A DNA stretch of 64,000 nt from Palsa-504 sp963839095. Its GTDB lineage: Bacteria > Actinomycetota > Actinomycetes > Streptosporangiales > Streptosporangiaceae. Position numbers and translations under genes: made by a program. Position 1 is the stretch's first letter. Each line of letters opens with the position of its first letter. Positions 16,890 to 26,127 of this stretch are shown one piece after another. The DNA is taken from contig CAWIUF010000001.1 in the NCBI GenBank assembly GCA_963839095.1, positions 310,001-374,000 of the forward strand. The letters are read 5' to 3'. The notes beneath the pieces were generated by a model. The model did not search any database. It was not told the origin of the DNA and saw nothing but the letters and a program-made list of their open reading frames with translations.

Positions 16890-17915
16890 ATGAAGGCCGT
16901 CCGGTTGCATAAATTCCATACCCAGCCGGTGATCGACGAGGTGCCCGAGCCGAAGATCAGCGGACCGCTCGACGTCATCGTCAAGATCGGCGGCGCCGGC
17001 GTCTGCCGGACCGACCTGCACATCATCGAGGGCCAGTGGGACGCGGCCATGGGCACGCCGCTGCCCTACATCCTCGGTCACGAGAACGCGGGCTGGGTGC
17101 ACGAGGTCGGCTCGGCGGTCACCAACGTGGCCGTCGGCGACACCGTCATCCTGCACCCGACCCCGACGTGCGGGCTGTGCCACGCCTGCCGGGCCGGCGA
17201 CGACATGCACTGCGAGAACAGCGAGTTCCCCGGCCTGTCCCGGGACGGCGGCATGGCCGAGTACCTGCTGACCTCGGCCCGGGCCTGCATCAAGCTCAAC
17301 CCGGAGACCCAGCCCAAGGACGTCGCGGCGCTGGCCGACGCGGGCATCACCGCCTACCACGCGGTCCGCAAGGCCCTGCCGCTGCTCTACCCCGGCACCA
17401 CCGCCGTGGTCATCGGCGCCGGCGGCCTGGGCCACATCGGCATCCAGTGCCTGGCCGCGCTGACCGCGACGAACATCATCGTGGTGGACCGCAACCCGGA
17501 CGCGCTCAAGCTCGCTTCCGAGCTCGGCGCCAACCACACCGTGGTGGGCGACGGCTCGCAGGTCGACGCGGTGAAGGACCTGACCGGCGGCCAGGGCGCG
17601 CACGTGGTGCTCGACTTCGTGGCCGAGCAGGGCGCCGAGATGGACGGCTGGAACATGACCCGGCCGGCCGGCTCGTACTACGTGATCGGCTACGGCGGCC
17701 AGCTGGAGATCCCGACCCTGGACATCATCTCCACCGAGCGCAACATCATCGGCAACATCGTCGGTACCTACAACGACCTGGTCGAGCTGATGGTGCTGGC
17801 CCAGGCGGGCAAGGTCACCCTGCACACCAAGACCTACCCGCTCGACGCCGCCCCCGACGCTCTCGCCGACCTCGACGCCGGCCGTGTTCGCGGCCGCGCC
17901 ATCCTCGTCCCTTAG
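16890..17915 (+). CDS. adh: zinc-dependent NAD+ alcohol dehydrogenase (MDR family)
   Basis: An intact 341-residue enzyme. Catalytic zinc ligands are in GVCRTDLH and GHENAG; structural zinc cysteines are in CGLCHACRAGDDMHC; the NAD site is GAGGLGHIGIQ followed by the acidic VVDRN, which favours NAD over NADP. It should oxidise the alcohol made by the monooxygenase, for example 2-propanol to acetone. Ribosome site AGGAGG is 7-8 bases before ATG 16890. The GroEL gene starts 9 bases downstream, so they share a transcript. Confidence 0.92.
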   Translation: MKAVRLHKFHTQPVIDEVPEPKISGPLDVIVKIGGAGVCRTDLHIIEGQWDAAMGTPLPYILGHENAGWVHEVGSAVTNVAVGDTVILHPTPTCGLCHACRAGDDMHCENSEFPGLSRDGGMAEYLLTSARACIKLNPETQPKDVAALADAGITAYHAVRKALPLLYPGTTAVVIGAGGLGHIGIQCLAALTATNIIVVDRNPDALKLASELGANHTVVGDGSQVDAVKDLTGGQGAHVVLDFVAEQGAEMDGWNMTRPAGSYYVIGYGGQLEIPTLDIISTERNIIGNIVGTYNDLVELMVLAQAGKVTLHTKTYPLDAAPDALADLDAGRVRGRAILVP

Positions 17916-17924
17916 GAGCCATTC

Positions 17925-19616
17925 ATGGCCAAGGAACTGCGCTTCGGCGCTGAAGCTCGCGGCCTGCTGCTAGCTGGCGTAGACCAGCTGGCCGAGGCCG
18001 TCAAGTCGACTCTCGGCCCCAAGGGGCGCAACGTCATCCTGGAGAAGATCACCGGCACGCCGGTGGTCACCAACGACGGTGTCACGATCGCGCGCGAGAT
18101 CCACCTGAAGAACCAGTTCGAGAACATGGGCGCGCAGCTGGTCAAGGAAGCCGCCATCAAGACCAACGACATCGTCGGCGACGGCACCACCACCGCGACC
18201 GTGCTGGCGCAGGCGATCATCCACGAGGGCATGGAGGCCATCGGCAAGGGCGGCAACCCGGTCCTGGTCAAGCGGGGCGTCGACATCGCCGTCGGGCACC
18301 TGGTGGAGTACCTGCGCGGGGTCGCGCACCCGGTGAAGACCGAGGAGGACTACGCCCGGGTCGCGGCGATCTCGGCCAACGACGACGACGCGGTCGGCGG
18401 CGTGATCGCCAAGGCGCTGTTCACCGTCGGCGACGGCGGCATCGTCACCGTGGAGGAGGCGCCCACCCCGGGCATGCGGGTCGACTTCGTCGAGGGCTTC
18501 GAGTTCGACAACGGCTACCTGTCGCCGTACATGGTGACCAACCCGGCCGCGCTGGAATCCATCGTCGACGACCCGTACATCCTGCTCTGCAGCGAGAAGA
18601 TCACCAAGGTCCAGGACCTGATGCCGCTGCTCGACAAGATCATGCGCGCGCCCCGGCCGCTGATCATCCTGGCCGAGAACGTCGAGGGCACCGCGCTGTC
18701 GATGCTGGTGCACAACCACGTCAACGGCATCTTCCAGTGCGTGGCGGTGCGGGCGCCCGGGTTCGGCGACCGGCGGCTGCGCAAGCTGGAGGACATCGCC
18801 GCGCTGACCGGCGGCGACGTCTACAGCAAGCACTCGGGCTTCACGCTCGAGACGATGACCGTGTCCCAGCTCGGCCGGGCCTCCCAGGTGCGGGTCACCG
18901 CGGACAGCACCACGATCATCGGCGGCTCGGGCTCCAAGGAAGCGGTCGAGTTCCGGCTCACCCAGATGCGCTCGGAACTGGAGCGCGCTCAGTTCGGCAT
19001 CGACGAGGACGTGCTGAACGAGCGGATCGGCGCCCTGTCCGGCCGGGTGGCCGTGATCAGCGTCGGCGCGGCGACCAACGCCGAGCTCAGGGAGCTGCAG
19101 CACCGGGTCGAGGACGCGCTGTCCGCCACCCGGGCGGCCATGGCCGAGGGCATCGTCGCGGGCGGCGGCTCCGCGCTGCTGCACGCCGAGGGCGTGCTCG
19201 AAGGGCTCGACGTCACCGGCGACTACGCGACCGGCGTGGATATCGTCCGGCGGGCGCTGGCCGAGCCGGCCCACCTCATCGCGTCCAACGCCGGGTACGA
19301 CGCGTCGGACGTCGTGGCCAAGAGCCGGGCGATGAGCCCGGACGAGGGCTTCGACGCGCTCGAGGGACGGCACGGCAACATGATCGAGATGGGCATCATC
19401 GACCCGCTCCGGGTGGTCCGTTCGGCGCTGCAGAACGGCGCGTCGGTGGCCGGCCTGCTGCTCACGACCAACACCCTGGTCGCCGAGGAGCAGACGCCCT
19501 GGGGCGGCAGCGCCGCGCTGATGACCGAGTTCGGCTCGCTGGACGAGGGCCTGCACCAGCCGTCGCCCGACTCGAGCACCCCGCAGTCGCTCGGGCTCGG
19601 CCCGTCGGTCGGCTGA
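17925..19616 (+). CDS. mimG: cluster-specific GroEL (Hsp60) chaperonin
   Basis: An intact 563-residue chaperonin with GPKGRNVILEK, the ATPase motif GDGTTTATVLAQ and EGIVAGGGSALLHAE. It ends in a Ser/Pro-rich LHQPSPDSSTPQSLGLGP tail in place of the GGM repeats of housekeeping GroELs. No groES is nearby. MimG-type chaperonins encoded with propane/acetone monooxygenases are needed for folding of the hydroxylase large subunit; gene position makes the same role likely. The tail change would alter the chamber floor, perhaps tuning it to one client. Confidence 0.9.
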   Translation: MAKELRFGAEARGLLLAGVDQLAEAVKSTLGPKGRNVILEKITGTPVVTNDGVTIAREIHLKNQFENMGAQLVKEAAIKTNDIVGDGTTTATVLAQAIIHEGMEAIGKGGNPVLVKRGVDIAVGHLVEYLRGVAHPVKTEEDYARVAAISANDDDAVGGVIAKALFTVGDGGIVTVEEAPTPGMRVDFVEGFEFDNGYLSPYMVTNPAALESIVDDPYILLCSEKITKVQDLMPLLDKIMRAPRPLIILAENVEGTALSMLVHNHVNGIFQCVAVRAPGFGDRRLRKLEDIAALTGGDVYSKHSGFTLETMTVSQLGRASQVRVTADSTTIIGGSGSKEAVEFRLTQMRSELERAQFGIDEDVLNERIGALSGRVAVISVGAATNAELRELQHRVEDALSATRAAMAEGIVAGGGSALLHAEGVLEGLDVTGDYATGVDIVRRALAEPAHLIASNAGYDASDVVAKSRAMSPDEGFDALEGRHGNMIEMGIIDPLRVVRSALQNGASVAGLLLTTNTLVAEEQTPWGGSAALMTEFGSLDEGLHQPSPDSSTPQSLGLGPSVG

Positions 19617-19634
19617 TTCCGGTAATCACGCACT

Positions 19635-20948
19635 GTGGCTGACACGGTCCCGCTCGACCGCCAGGTGACGCTGGGCGACGACGCCCTGCCGGGCGAAGCC
19701 CGCATCATCAACGCGGCCGAGCGGGCCCTGTCCGGTGAACGCCGCGGGGTCCGGGCGGTACTGCCGTTCCTGGGCCCCGCGTTCATCGCGGCGGTCGCCT
19801 ACGTCGACCCGGGCAACTTCGCCACCAACATGGCGGGCGGCTCCCAGTTCGGCTACATGCTGCTGTGGGTGGTGCTGGCCGCCAACCTGATGGCCATGCT
19901 CATCCAGTCGCTGAGCGCCAAGGTCGGCATCGCCACCGGCCACAGCCTGCCTGAACTGTGCCGGGAACATCTCCCGTTCCGTCTGGTCGTCTTGCTCTGG
20001 CTGCAGGCCGAAGCAGTCGCCATGGCCACCGACCTGGCCGAGTTCGTCGGCGCGGCCCTCGGGCTGCACCTGGTCTTCGGGCTGTCCATGTGGATCTCCG
20101 CGCTGTTCACCGGGGTGGCGGCGTTCATCATCCTGGGCCTGCAGGTGTGGGGGTTCCGGCGGCTGGAGGCGGCGATCACCGGGTTCGTGGCGGTGATCGT
20201 CTTCGCGTTCGGCCTCGACCTGCTGAAGAGCAGGCCGTCGGGGGCCGGGGTGGCGCACGGCCTGTTCGTCCCGCAGCTGGCCGGCGGCGACTCGGCCCTG
20301 CTCGCGGTCAGCATCATCGGCGCCACCGTGATGCCGCACGTGATCTACCTGCACTCCTCGCTGACGCAGAAGCGGATCGTGGGGGTCAACCCGCAAGTCC
20401 GGCGCCGGATCTTCCGCTTCGAGATCATCGACATCTCGATCGCGATGGGGCTGGCCGGCATCATCAACCTGGCCATGCTGGCCACCGCGGCCGCGGTGTT
20501 CCACGCGCGCGGCCTGTTCGGCGTGGGCAACGACCTGACCCAGGTCTTCGGCGGCCTGAACCATTTCCTGGGCGGGCACAGCGGGACGATCTTCGGCGTC
20601 GCGCTGCTCGCCTCCGGGATCGCCTCCTCGTGCGTGGGCACGATGTCCGGCCAGGTAGTCATGCAGGGCTTCCTGCAGCGGCAGATCCCGGTCTTCGCCC
20701 GCCGCGCCATCACGATGGTCCCAGCCCTGATCGTGATCGGCATCGGCTTCGATCCCTCGAAGGCGCTGGTCCTGAGCCAGGTGTTCCTGTCGTTCGGCAT
20801 CCCGTTCGCGCTGATCCCGCTGCTGATCTTCACCAGCCGCCGCACGCTGATGGGGACGCTGGTCAACAGCAGGCTGGTGGTCCTGGCCGCCGGGGTGGTC
20901 ACCACGCTGATCGTCGGGCTGAACGTGTACCTGCTTGTCTCAGCGTGA
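19635..20948 (+). CDS. Nramp-family divalent metal (Mn2+/Fe2+) transporter
   Basis: A 437-residue membrane protein from GTG 19635, 18 bases after the GroEL stop. The TM1 metal-binding motif DPGNFATN starts at residue 58 and the TM6 motif ATVMPHVIYLHS is intact; both are diagnostic for proton-coupled Nramp transporters. About eleven hydrophobic helices can be counted. Close spacing on the same strand suggests it is transcribed with the monooxygenase genes, where it could feed iron to the di-iron hydroxylase. Metal preference between Mn and Fe cannot be read from sequence. Confidence 0.9.
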   Translation: MADTVPLDRQVTLGDDALPGEARIINAAERALSGERRGVRAVLPFLGPAFIAAVAYVDPGNFATNMAGGSQFGYMLLWVVLAANLMAMLIQSLSAKVGIATGHSLPELCREHLPFRLVVLLWLQAEAVAMATDLAEFVGAALGLHLVFGLSMWISALFTGVAAFIILGLQVWGFRRLEAAITGFVAVIVFAFGLDLLKSRPSGAGVAHGLFVPQLAGGDSALLAVSIIGATVMPHVIYLHSSLTQKRIVGVNPQVRRRIFRFEIIDISIAMGLAGIINLAMLATAAAVFHARGLFGVGNDLTQVFGGLNHFLGGHSGTIFGVALLASGIASSCVGTMSGQVVMQGFLQRQIPVFARRAITMVPALIVIGIGFDPSKALVLSQVFLSFGIPFALIPLLIFTSRRTLMGTLVNSRLVVLAAGVVTTLIVGLNVYLLVSA

Positions 20949-21640
20949 CTTCTGTAGCCTGCTGGTCGGCGGCGATGGACGTCTCGATCACCGGTGACCA
21001 CTGCGGTCGGCACCTGCGGGCGCGGCTAGGCGCGGCCCGCTCGGTGCCGAGCACGGTGGCCCGGCTCGGCGTCTGGTCGTCCGTTCCTGCACGGCCGTGC
21101 TGATGACGTTCGTTCAGATCCGCGGCGTCACCTGCGTCGACCTCGAGGGTCTGGCCAGCCTCGGCTGATGGGGGACCTGACGCGGGACGCGGCGAGACGT
21201 GTGGGGCCTTATGACGTGTGTCCTGTCGTTCAGTACCTCGGTCACGGTGGCCGTCGAGGCCGGGACGCGGGTCTACCCGTGTGCCTGGCGCGATGAGACG
21301 GCCGCCGCCTTCGCCGGCGGCTCGGGCGCGTCCCGCTGCGTTCGATGGCGGGAGCGCCAGGCCGAGCTTGCGGTCGGTCGCCGGGCCGCATCGGCTGACC
21401 GGCCGTGGTCGCGCCGACATAGCGGCGGCAGTGGCCGGCTCTGTCTCAGGCCATGAGCTCGCCGACAGCGGCTTCGGCGAGGACGTGGCCATCGCCGTCG
21501 AGGCCGGTTCGTGCCCGCTGGTACCCGTCCTGGCCGATGGCGCCTTTACTGCGAACAGCACCGGATGACGCCGTGGCGTCAGGTTCCCCTGGCGGGCGTT
21601 CATCCGGTGCTGCATCTCATCGCGCGTCCTGGGGCCGGAG
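20949..21640. other. gene-poor interval with a long inverted repeat
   Basis: I see no recognisable protein here on either strand, only short open frames without family motifs. Two phrases resemble each other (VTVAVEAGTRVYP and VAIAVEAGSCPLVP, about 260 bases apart), perhaps an internal duplication of a decayed gene. At 21557-21568 and 21600-21611 AGCACCGGATGA and TCATCCGGTGCT are exact inverses, enclosing a smaller hairpin GACGCC-GT-GGCGTC; this may end transcription of the convergent HNH gene. Confidence 0.5.
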
Positions 21641-23257
21641 TTACCCGGCTCGTGCCGGTGGTCCGTGGCTGTGGAGAACCTTGGTTTTGTCCTTGTTCCA
21701 CGCGGTGGTGGTGCCGTCGGGATTGACCACCAGGGTCCAGCCGAGGCGGTGGATCATCACCTGGTGGTGGTAGTGACAAAGCAGGACGCAGCCGGTGAGG
21801 CTGGTCTTGCCGCCGTTGGCTTTGTGGGTGGTGTGGTGGACCTGGCAGGCGTTGGCGGGCTGGTCGCAGTGTCCGGCCCACTGGCAGTGCAGGTCGCGGA
21901 GCTTGACGGCGTTGCGGATCGACGCGGGGATGGTCTCGCTGTACCCGATGTCCAGCGGCAGGCTGGGTCCGGTGAGCCGGTCTTCGAGGAGCTTGCGGCG
22001 CAGGAAGGAGGCGAGGCCGCCGGGTCCGGAGAGCAGTTCGACGGCCTTGCCGATGACGGCCTGCTCGAGTGCTTCCCGGGACAGGCCGCCGCCGAACGCG
22101 GCGGGTACATCCTGACTGCTGCCGTCCGGGTCGCTGCCGTCCTGGCCGCCTGCGGCGTCCTTGCCGGGTGGGGTGCTGTGGCGGAGCTTGTCGAGCTGGA
22201 CGCAGAGCCGGATCAGGTCATCGAACGCGTCCGGGTTGACGTCCCCGGTCACGACGGGGGTGATGGCGGCGTCGCAGGCGATGGCTTCGGCGGCGTCGCC
22301 ATCCAGCCACAGGCCCTGGTGGCCGCCTGCTTCGGCGACGGCGGCGCGGTGCCCGGCCCACCGGGTGCGCAGGTTCGCGGTCCACTGGTCGAGGAGGGCG
22401 GAGCTGCCCTCGATGAGCATCAGGTCGGGCAGGGAGATGTGCGCCCAGACCCTGACGGGCTGCCCGGACCGTTCGGGCAGCAGCCCGGCGGCGAGCAGCC
22501 GCCGCATCGCTTCCTGCAGGGCGTCGTGGTACCGCTGGTCGTGCGTGCGGTCGTCGTCGGCGCCGACGGGGGCGGACAGGGCATCCAGGACGGTCTGGAC
22601 GAACTCGGCGCATTCGGGGGTCAGGTCCCCGTGGATCACCCCGGCCCCGCCGAAGGTGGTGGCGAGCTTGACCGCCCGGTCGTCGAACCCGTCGCCGGGG
22701 TTCCCGCCCTCACCGTCTCCGTCGGTGTCGGGCTTGGCCTGGCGGGATTTCTCGTACATCTCGGCGGCCAGCGCGGCCAGGTCTTCCAGTTCCAGGCCGG
22801 AGGCGGCGGCGGCGAGCAGGATCTCATCGGCGGCGGCGCGGGTGTCGACGGGGAGACTGCCGGTCCAGCGGCAGATCTCCCGGGCGTAGGACTTGGAGAT
22901 CGCCTCGGCGGCGAGGGCGGCGTGGACGTCGGGGTGAGCCTCGGACCGCTTGAGCCACCCGGTGTGGTCGGCGGCGGTGCCGCGGGTGACCCGGGTCCGG
23001 TGCCGCAGCCAGGAGGACGGGCTGTAGTCCCCGTCGTCGACGTAGCCCTGCCCGGCGGTGAACCCGGCCAGCATCGAGGTCCGCGCCGCCGTGGCCACCG
23101 CGTCGGCCTTTTCCAGGCCGCGCAGGCAGGCGGCCTGCTCCTCGGTGGTCAGCTGGGTGGCGTCAGCCGCGGCCAGGAACCGCAGCCCAGCCCGGACCAT
23201 GTCCAGCGCATCGGCGGCACTGGCGAAGGCAGGGGCCGGGGCAGAGGCAGTGCTCAT
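21641..23257 (-). CDS. DUF222 / HNH endonuclease-motif protein (13E12 repeat family)
   Basis: Intact, 538 residues. The long N-terminal DUF222 region spans about residues 20-330, with SYAREICRWTGSLP and a low-complexity stretch (DTDGDGEGGNPGDG). The C-terminal HNH motif reads CQVHHTTHKANGG ... LLCHYHHQVMIHRLGW. Proteins of this kind are multi-copy and mobile-looking in actinobacteria (13E12 family of mycobacteria) but a biochemical role is not established; nuclease activity is plausible from the HNH. It stands alone, between an empty interval and a dead transporter gene. Confidence 0.88.
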   Translation of the reverse strand: MSTASAPAPAFASAADALDMVRAGLRFLAAADATQLTTEEQAACLRGLEKADAVATAARTSMLAGFTAGQGYVDDGDYSPSSWLRHRTRVTRGTAADHTGWLKRSEAHPDVHAALAAEAISKSYAREICRWTGSLPVDTRAAADEILLAAAASGLELEDLAALAAEMYEKSRQAKPDTDGDGEGGNPGDGFDDRAVKLATTFGGAGVIHGDLTPECAEFVQTVLDALSAPVGADDDRTHDQRYHDALQEAMRRLLAAGLLPERSGQPVRVWAHISLPDLMLIEGSSALLDQWTANLRTRWAGHRAAVAEAGGHQGLWLDGDAAEAIACDAAITPVVTGDVNPDAFDDLIRLCVQLDKLRHSTPPGKDAAGGQDGSDPDGSSQDVPAAFGGGLSREALEQAVIGKAVELLSGPGGLASFLRRKLLEDRLTGPSLPLDIGYSETIPASIRNAVKLRDLHCQWAGHCDQPANACQVHHTTHKANGGKTSLTGCVLLCHYHHQVMIHRLGWTLVVNPDGTTTAWNKDKTKVLHSHGPPARAG

Positions 23258-23571
23258 GGGCGGCTTACCTCCGTTCCGGGGCTCGCGGGTGCCGGGCTGG
23301 TCCTGGCGGTTGTCTTCCTGTCCGGGGCAGATCTCTAGCTTCTGAGTTCGACTCTATCGCGGGGCTACGTCATTTTCTGGGCACGAACCGCTGCGGAGGT
23401 CAGATTATCGAAATAGTGATCGATGAGGCTAGCGTGACGGATGGAAGTGGTGGTGCCGGTGCGGGCACGGGACTCGTTCGGAATTAATGATCTTGATTTT
23501 CGTGGCTAGGGCGGAGGGTGGCGTCCATTTTTCGCCAGGGATCGAAGTGTCCGGCGCCTAGCGTGGCGGAC

Positions 23572-24183
23572 ATGAGCGATAGCGCGCGGGCCGCCGGGGC
23601 GGCGGCGGTCACGGTGGTGCTGTGGGCCTCGGCCTTCGTCTCGATTCGCAGCGCGGGCGGTGGCTTCTGGCCGGCGCCATCGTGGTGGGGGTCTCCGAGT
23701 CAGGCGGCGGGCGGAGCTCGGTCCTCGGGGTGGCGCTGTGCGTGGTGGCGGCGGTCTGCTACGCGGCGGGGGTGGTGTTCCAGAAGCCGGCCCTGGGGCA
23801 CGCCTCGGCCATCCAGGTGACCACATTCGGCTGCTTCACCGGTACAGCGGCCTGCCTGCCGTTCGCCGGGCAGCTGGGCTAGCAGCTCGGCTCGGCTTCG
23901 GCGAGCGCGGTGCTCAACGTCGTCTACCTGGGCCTGTTCCCCACCATGCTGGGCTTCACCATCTGGGCCTACGCGCTGGCGCGGACGCCTTCGGGGAAGA
24001 TGGGCGCGACCACCTACGCGGTACCGGGTCTGGGTGCTCATGTCGTGGCTCGTCCTGGGCCAGGTGCCTGGGTGGCTCACCCTGGCCGGCGGGGCCCTGT
24101 GCCTGATCGGGGTGGCGGTGTCGCGCGGAAAGAAACGGAGCCCGGCACCCCTGGAAGAGGTACCGGACTCCGTGGGAGCGTGA
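23572..24183 (+). pseudogene. EamA/DMT-family transporter, decayed
   Basis: The start AGAAAVTVVLWASAFVSIRS is the first helix of an EamA permease. The sequence then jumps, in another frame, to LGVALCVVAAVCYAAGVVFQK from the second EamA repeat, skipping about 90 residues. A TAG at 23880-23882 follows FAGQLG, then VYLGLFPTMLGFTIWAYALAR and, after another shift, VPGWLTLAGGALCLIGVAVS. One deletion, one stop and at least two frameshifts make this a true pseudogene, unlike the single-indel genes elsewhere. A TAGCGT box lies 8 bases before the ATG. Confidence 0.75.
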
Positions 24184-24187
24184 CGGG

Positions 24188-25702
24188 CTAGGCCTTGGCC
24201 TGCATGCTCGAGCGGGCCGGGTTGCCCTGCTCGGCGGCCTTGGGGTCCTTCTCGCCCTGCTTGGCGCGGACGCCCTGCTCGATCTTGTCGCCGATGCCCT
24301 TGTCGACGTGGTGCCAGTACTCGAAGGCGCGGACCAGGACGGGCTCGGACACGCCGTTGAGCAGGTGGCCGACGACGTTGTCGACGAGCCGCCCGCGGGC
24401 GGCGTCGTCGAGGACCTCGCGGACCATCGTGCCGGCCTGGCCCCAGTCGTCGTCCTCGGCGCGCAGGGTGTAGGCCGAGCGCACCATGTCGCCGTCGGAG
24501 TGCCAGCCGGCCACCGGGTTGTGCTCGGTGTCGGCCTTCGGGCCGCCATAGGAGTTCGGCGCGTATACCGGGTCGGTGGCGTTCTTGACCCGCATGGCGC
24601 CGTCCTTGCTGTAGGCGTGGGTCTCCACCACCGGCGAGTTGACCGGGATCTGCTTGTAGTTCACGCCGAGCCGGGCGCGGTGCGCGTCGGAGTAGGAGAA
24701 CCCGCGGGCCAGCAGCATCTTGTCCGGGGACAGCGCGATGCCGGGGACCAGGTTGTCCGGCTCGAACGCGGCCTGCTCCATCTCGGTGTGGTAATCGGTG
24801 ACGTTGCGGTCCAGGGTCAGCCGGCCGACCTCGGTCAGCGGGTAGTCCGCGTGCGGCCAGACCTTGGTCAGGTCGAACGGGTTGAACCGGTAGGTCTTGG
24901 CCTCCTCGAACGGCATGATCTGCATCTTCAGCGTCCAGCTCGGGAAGTCGCCGGCCGCGATGTGCTCGTACAGGTCACGCTGGTGGTAGTCGGTGTCGAC
25001 GGCAGCCAGCTGGTCGCCCTCGTCCTGGGTGAAGAACTCGACGCCCTGGTCGGTCTTGAAGTGGTACTTGACCCAGAACCTCTCGCCCGCCGCGTTGACC
25101 CACAGGTAGGTGTGGGAGCTGTAGCCGTTCATGTGCCGCCAGGTGCGCGGGATGCCGCGGTCGCCCATCAGCCAGGTCACCTGGTGGGCCGACTCCGGGG
25201 ACAGGGTCCAGAAGTCCCACTGCATGTCGTGGTCGCGCAGGTTGTTGTCGGCGCGGCGCTTCTGGGAGCGGATGAAGTGCTGGAACTTCATCGGGTCGCG
25301 GACGAAGAAGACCGGGGTGTTGTTCCCGACCATGTCGTAGTTGCCCTCGGAGGTATAGAACTTCAGCGCGAAGCCGCGCGGGTCGCGCCAGGTGTCGGGG
25401 CTGCCCCGCTCCCCCGCCACGGTGGAGAACCTGATCAGCGTGTCGGTCTTGGTGCCGGGCTGGAACACCGCCGCCTTGGTGTAGGCGCTGACGTCGTTCG
25501 TCACCTCGAAGTGGCCGAACGCGCCGCCGCCCTTGGCGTGCGGCTGGCGCTCCGGGATCCGCTCGCGGTTGAAGTTGGCCATCTGCTCGATCAGGTAGTG
25601 ATCCTGGAGCAGCAGCGGACCGTCGGGGCCGACGGTGAGCGAATGCTCGTCACTTTCGACCGGCGCGCCGGCATCGGTCGTGGTCGGCTTGATGTCTGTC
25701 AC
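24188..25702 (-). CDS. katA: monofunctional haem catalase (small-subunit type)
   Basis: 504 residues from GTG 25702, preceded by AGGAGGAGC at good spacing. Conserved catalase blocks are present: PHAKGGGAFGHFEVT with the catalytic His, RFSTVAGERGSPDTWRDPRG, GNNTPVFFVRDP with the distal Asn region, and RGFSYSDAHRARLG with the proximal haem Tyr. It breaks down H2O2 in the cytosol. The frame is open upstream through a serine-hydrolase remnant, but the ribosome site and family length place the start at 25702. Catalase downstream of an O2-using island fits oxidative defence, though the link is only by proximity. Confidence 0.93.
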   Translation of the reverse strand: MTDIKPTTTDAGAPVESDEHSLTVGPDGPLLLQDHYLIEQMANFNRERIPERQPHAKGGGAFGHFEVTNDVSAYTKAAVFQPGTKTDTLIRFSTVAGERGSPDTWRDPRGFALKFYTSEGNYDMVGNNTPVFFVRDPMKFQHFIRSQKRRADNNLRDHDMQWDFWTLSPESAHQVTWLMGDRGIPRTWRHMNGYSSHTYLWVNAAGERFWVKYHFKTDQGVEFFTQDEGDQLAAVDTDYHQRDLYEHIAAGDFPSWTLKMQIMPFEEAKTYRFNPFDLTKVWPHADYPLTEVGRLTLDRNVTDYHTEMEQAAFEPDNLVPGIALSPDKMLLARGFSYSDAHRARLGVNYKQIPVNSPVVETHAYSKDGAMRVKNATDPVYAPNSYGGPKADTEHNPVAGWHSDGDMVRSAYTLRAEDDDWGQAGTMVREVLDDAARGRLVDNVVGHLLNGVSEPVLVRAFEYWHHVDKGIGDKIEQGVRAKQGEKDPKAAEQGNPARSSMQAKA

Positions 25703-26035
25703 GTTCTGCTCCTCCTGAGGATCGAGGGCGACGGGCAGTAGCTCTGCGAGCAGGTCCGTCATGTTCACGCTGTCGTCGTTGGCTAGGACGACGAGGCTGG
25801 CGGCCACGTCCGGGAGCCAGACCGAAAAGGACTGGTAGCCCGGGTTGTCGCCGGGGTGGTAGAAGGCCGCCTCCCCGGCAAAGGTGCCGGTAAACATGCC
25901 GTAGCCGTAACCAGTCGTGATCAAAGTCTCGTCATCGTCGTCGATCGGCGACGTGCGGCCGGTGCCGTAGCCGTGTGACGAGGAGTGACTAACGGACGTC
26001 GCGATCACGAAGAGATGACCGGAAGATTTCGACAT
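25703..26035 (-). pseudogene. C-terminal remnant of a class C beta-lactamase-type serine hydrolase
   Basis: In frame with and upstream of the catalase, the translation reads TGYGYGMFTG, HPGDNPGYQSFSVWLPDV and SLVVLANDDSVNMTDLL, the final strands of the penicillin-binding-protein/beta-lactamase fold. The catalytic SxxK and YxN parts are absent. It has no own stop before the catalase start, so it is a cut-down leftover. Its last bases hold the catalase ribosome site. Confidence 0.65.
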
Positions 26036-26127
26036 CTGCTGTTCATCTGAATGGGTGGCCCGGGCTGGGTGCAAACGATTGGATTTGCGCGGAAACTGCC
26101 GACCTCAGGCCTGGAAGGAATTCACAA

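Noticed and set aside
20949..21640. Insertion sequence or transposase remnant
   Set aside because: No transposase motif or target duplication could be read; only an inverted repeat of uncertain meaning.
24188..26074. A hydrolase-catalase fusion protein
   Set aside because: Catalase has its own ribosome site and family-length start at 25702; the upstream part lacks the hydrolase active site.
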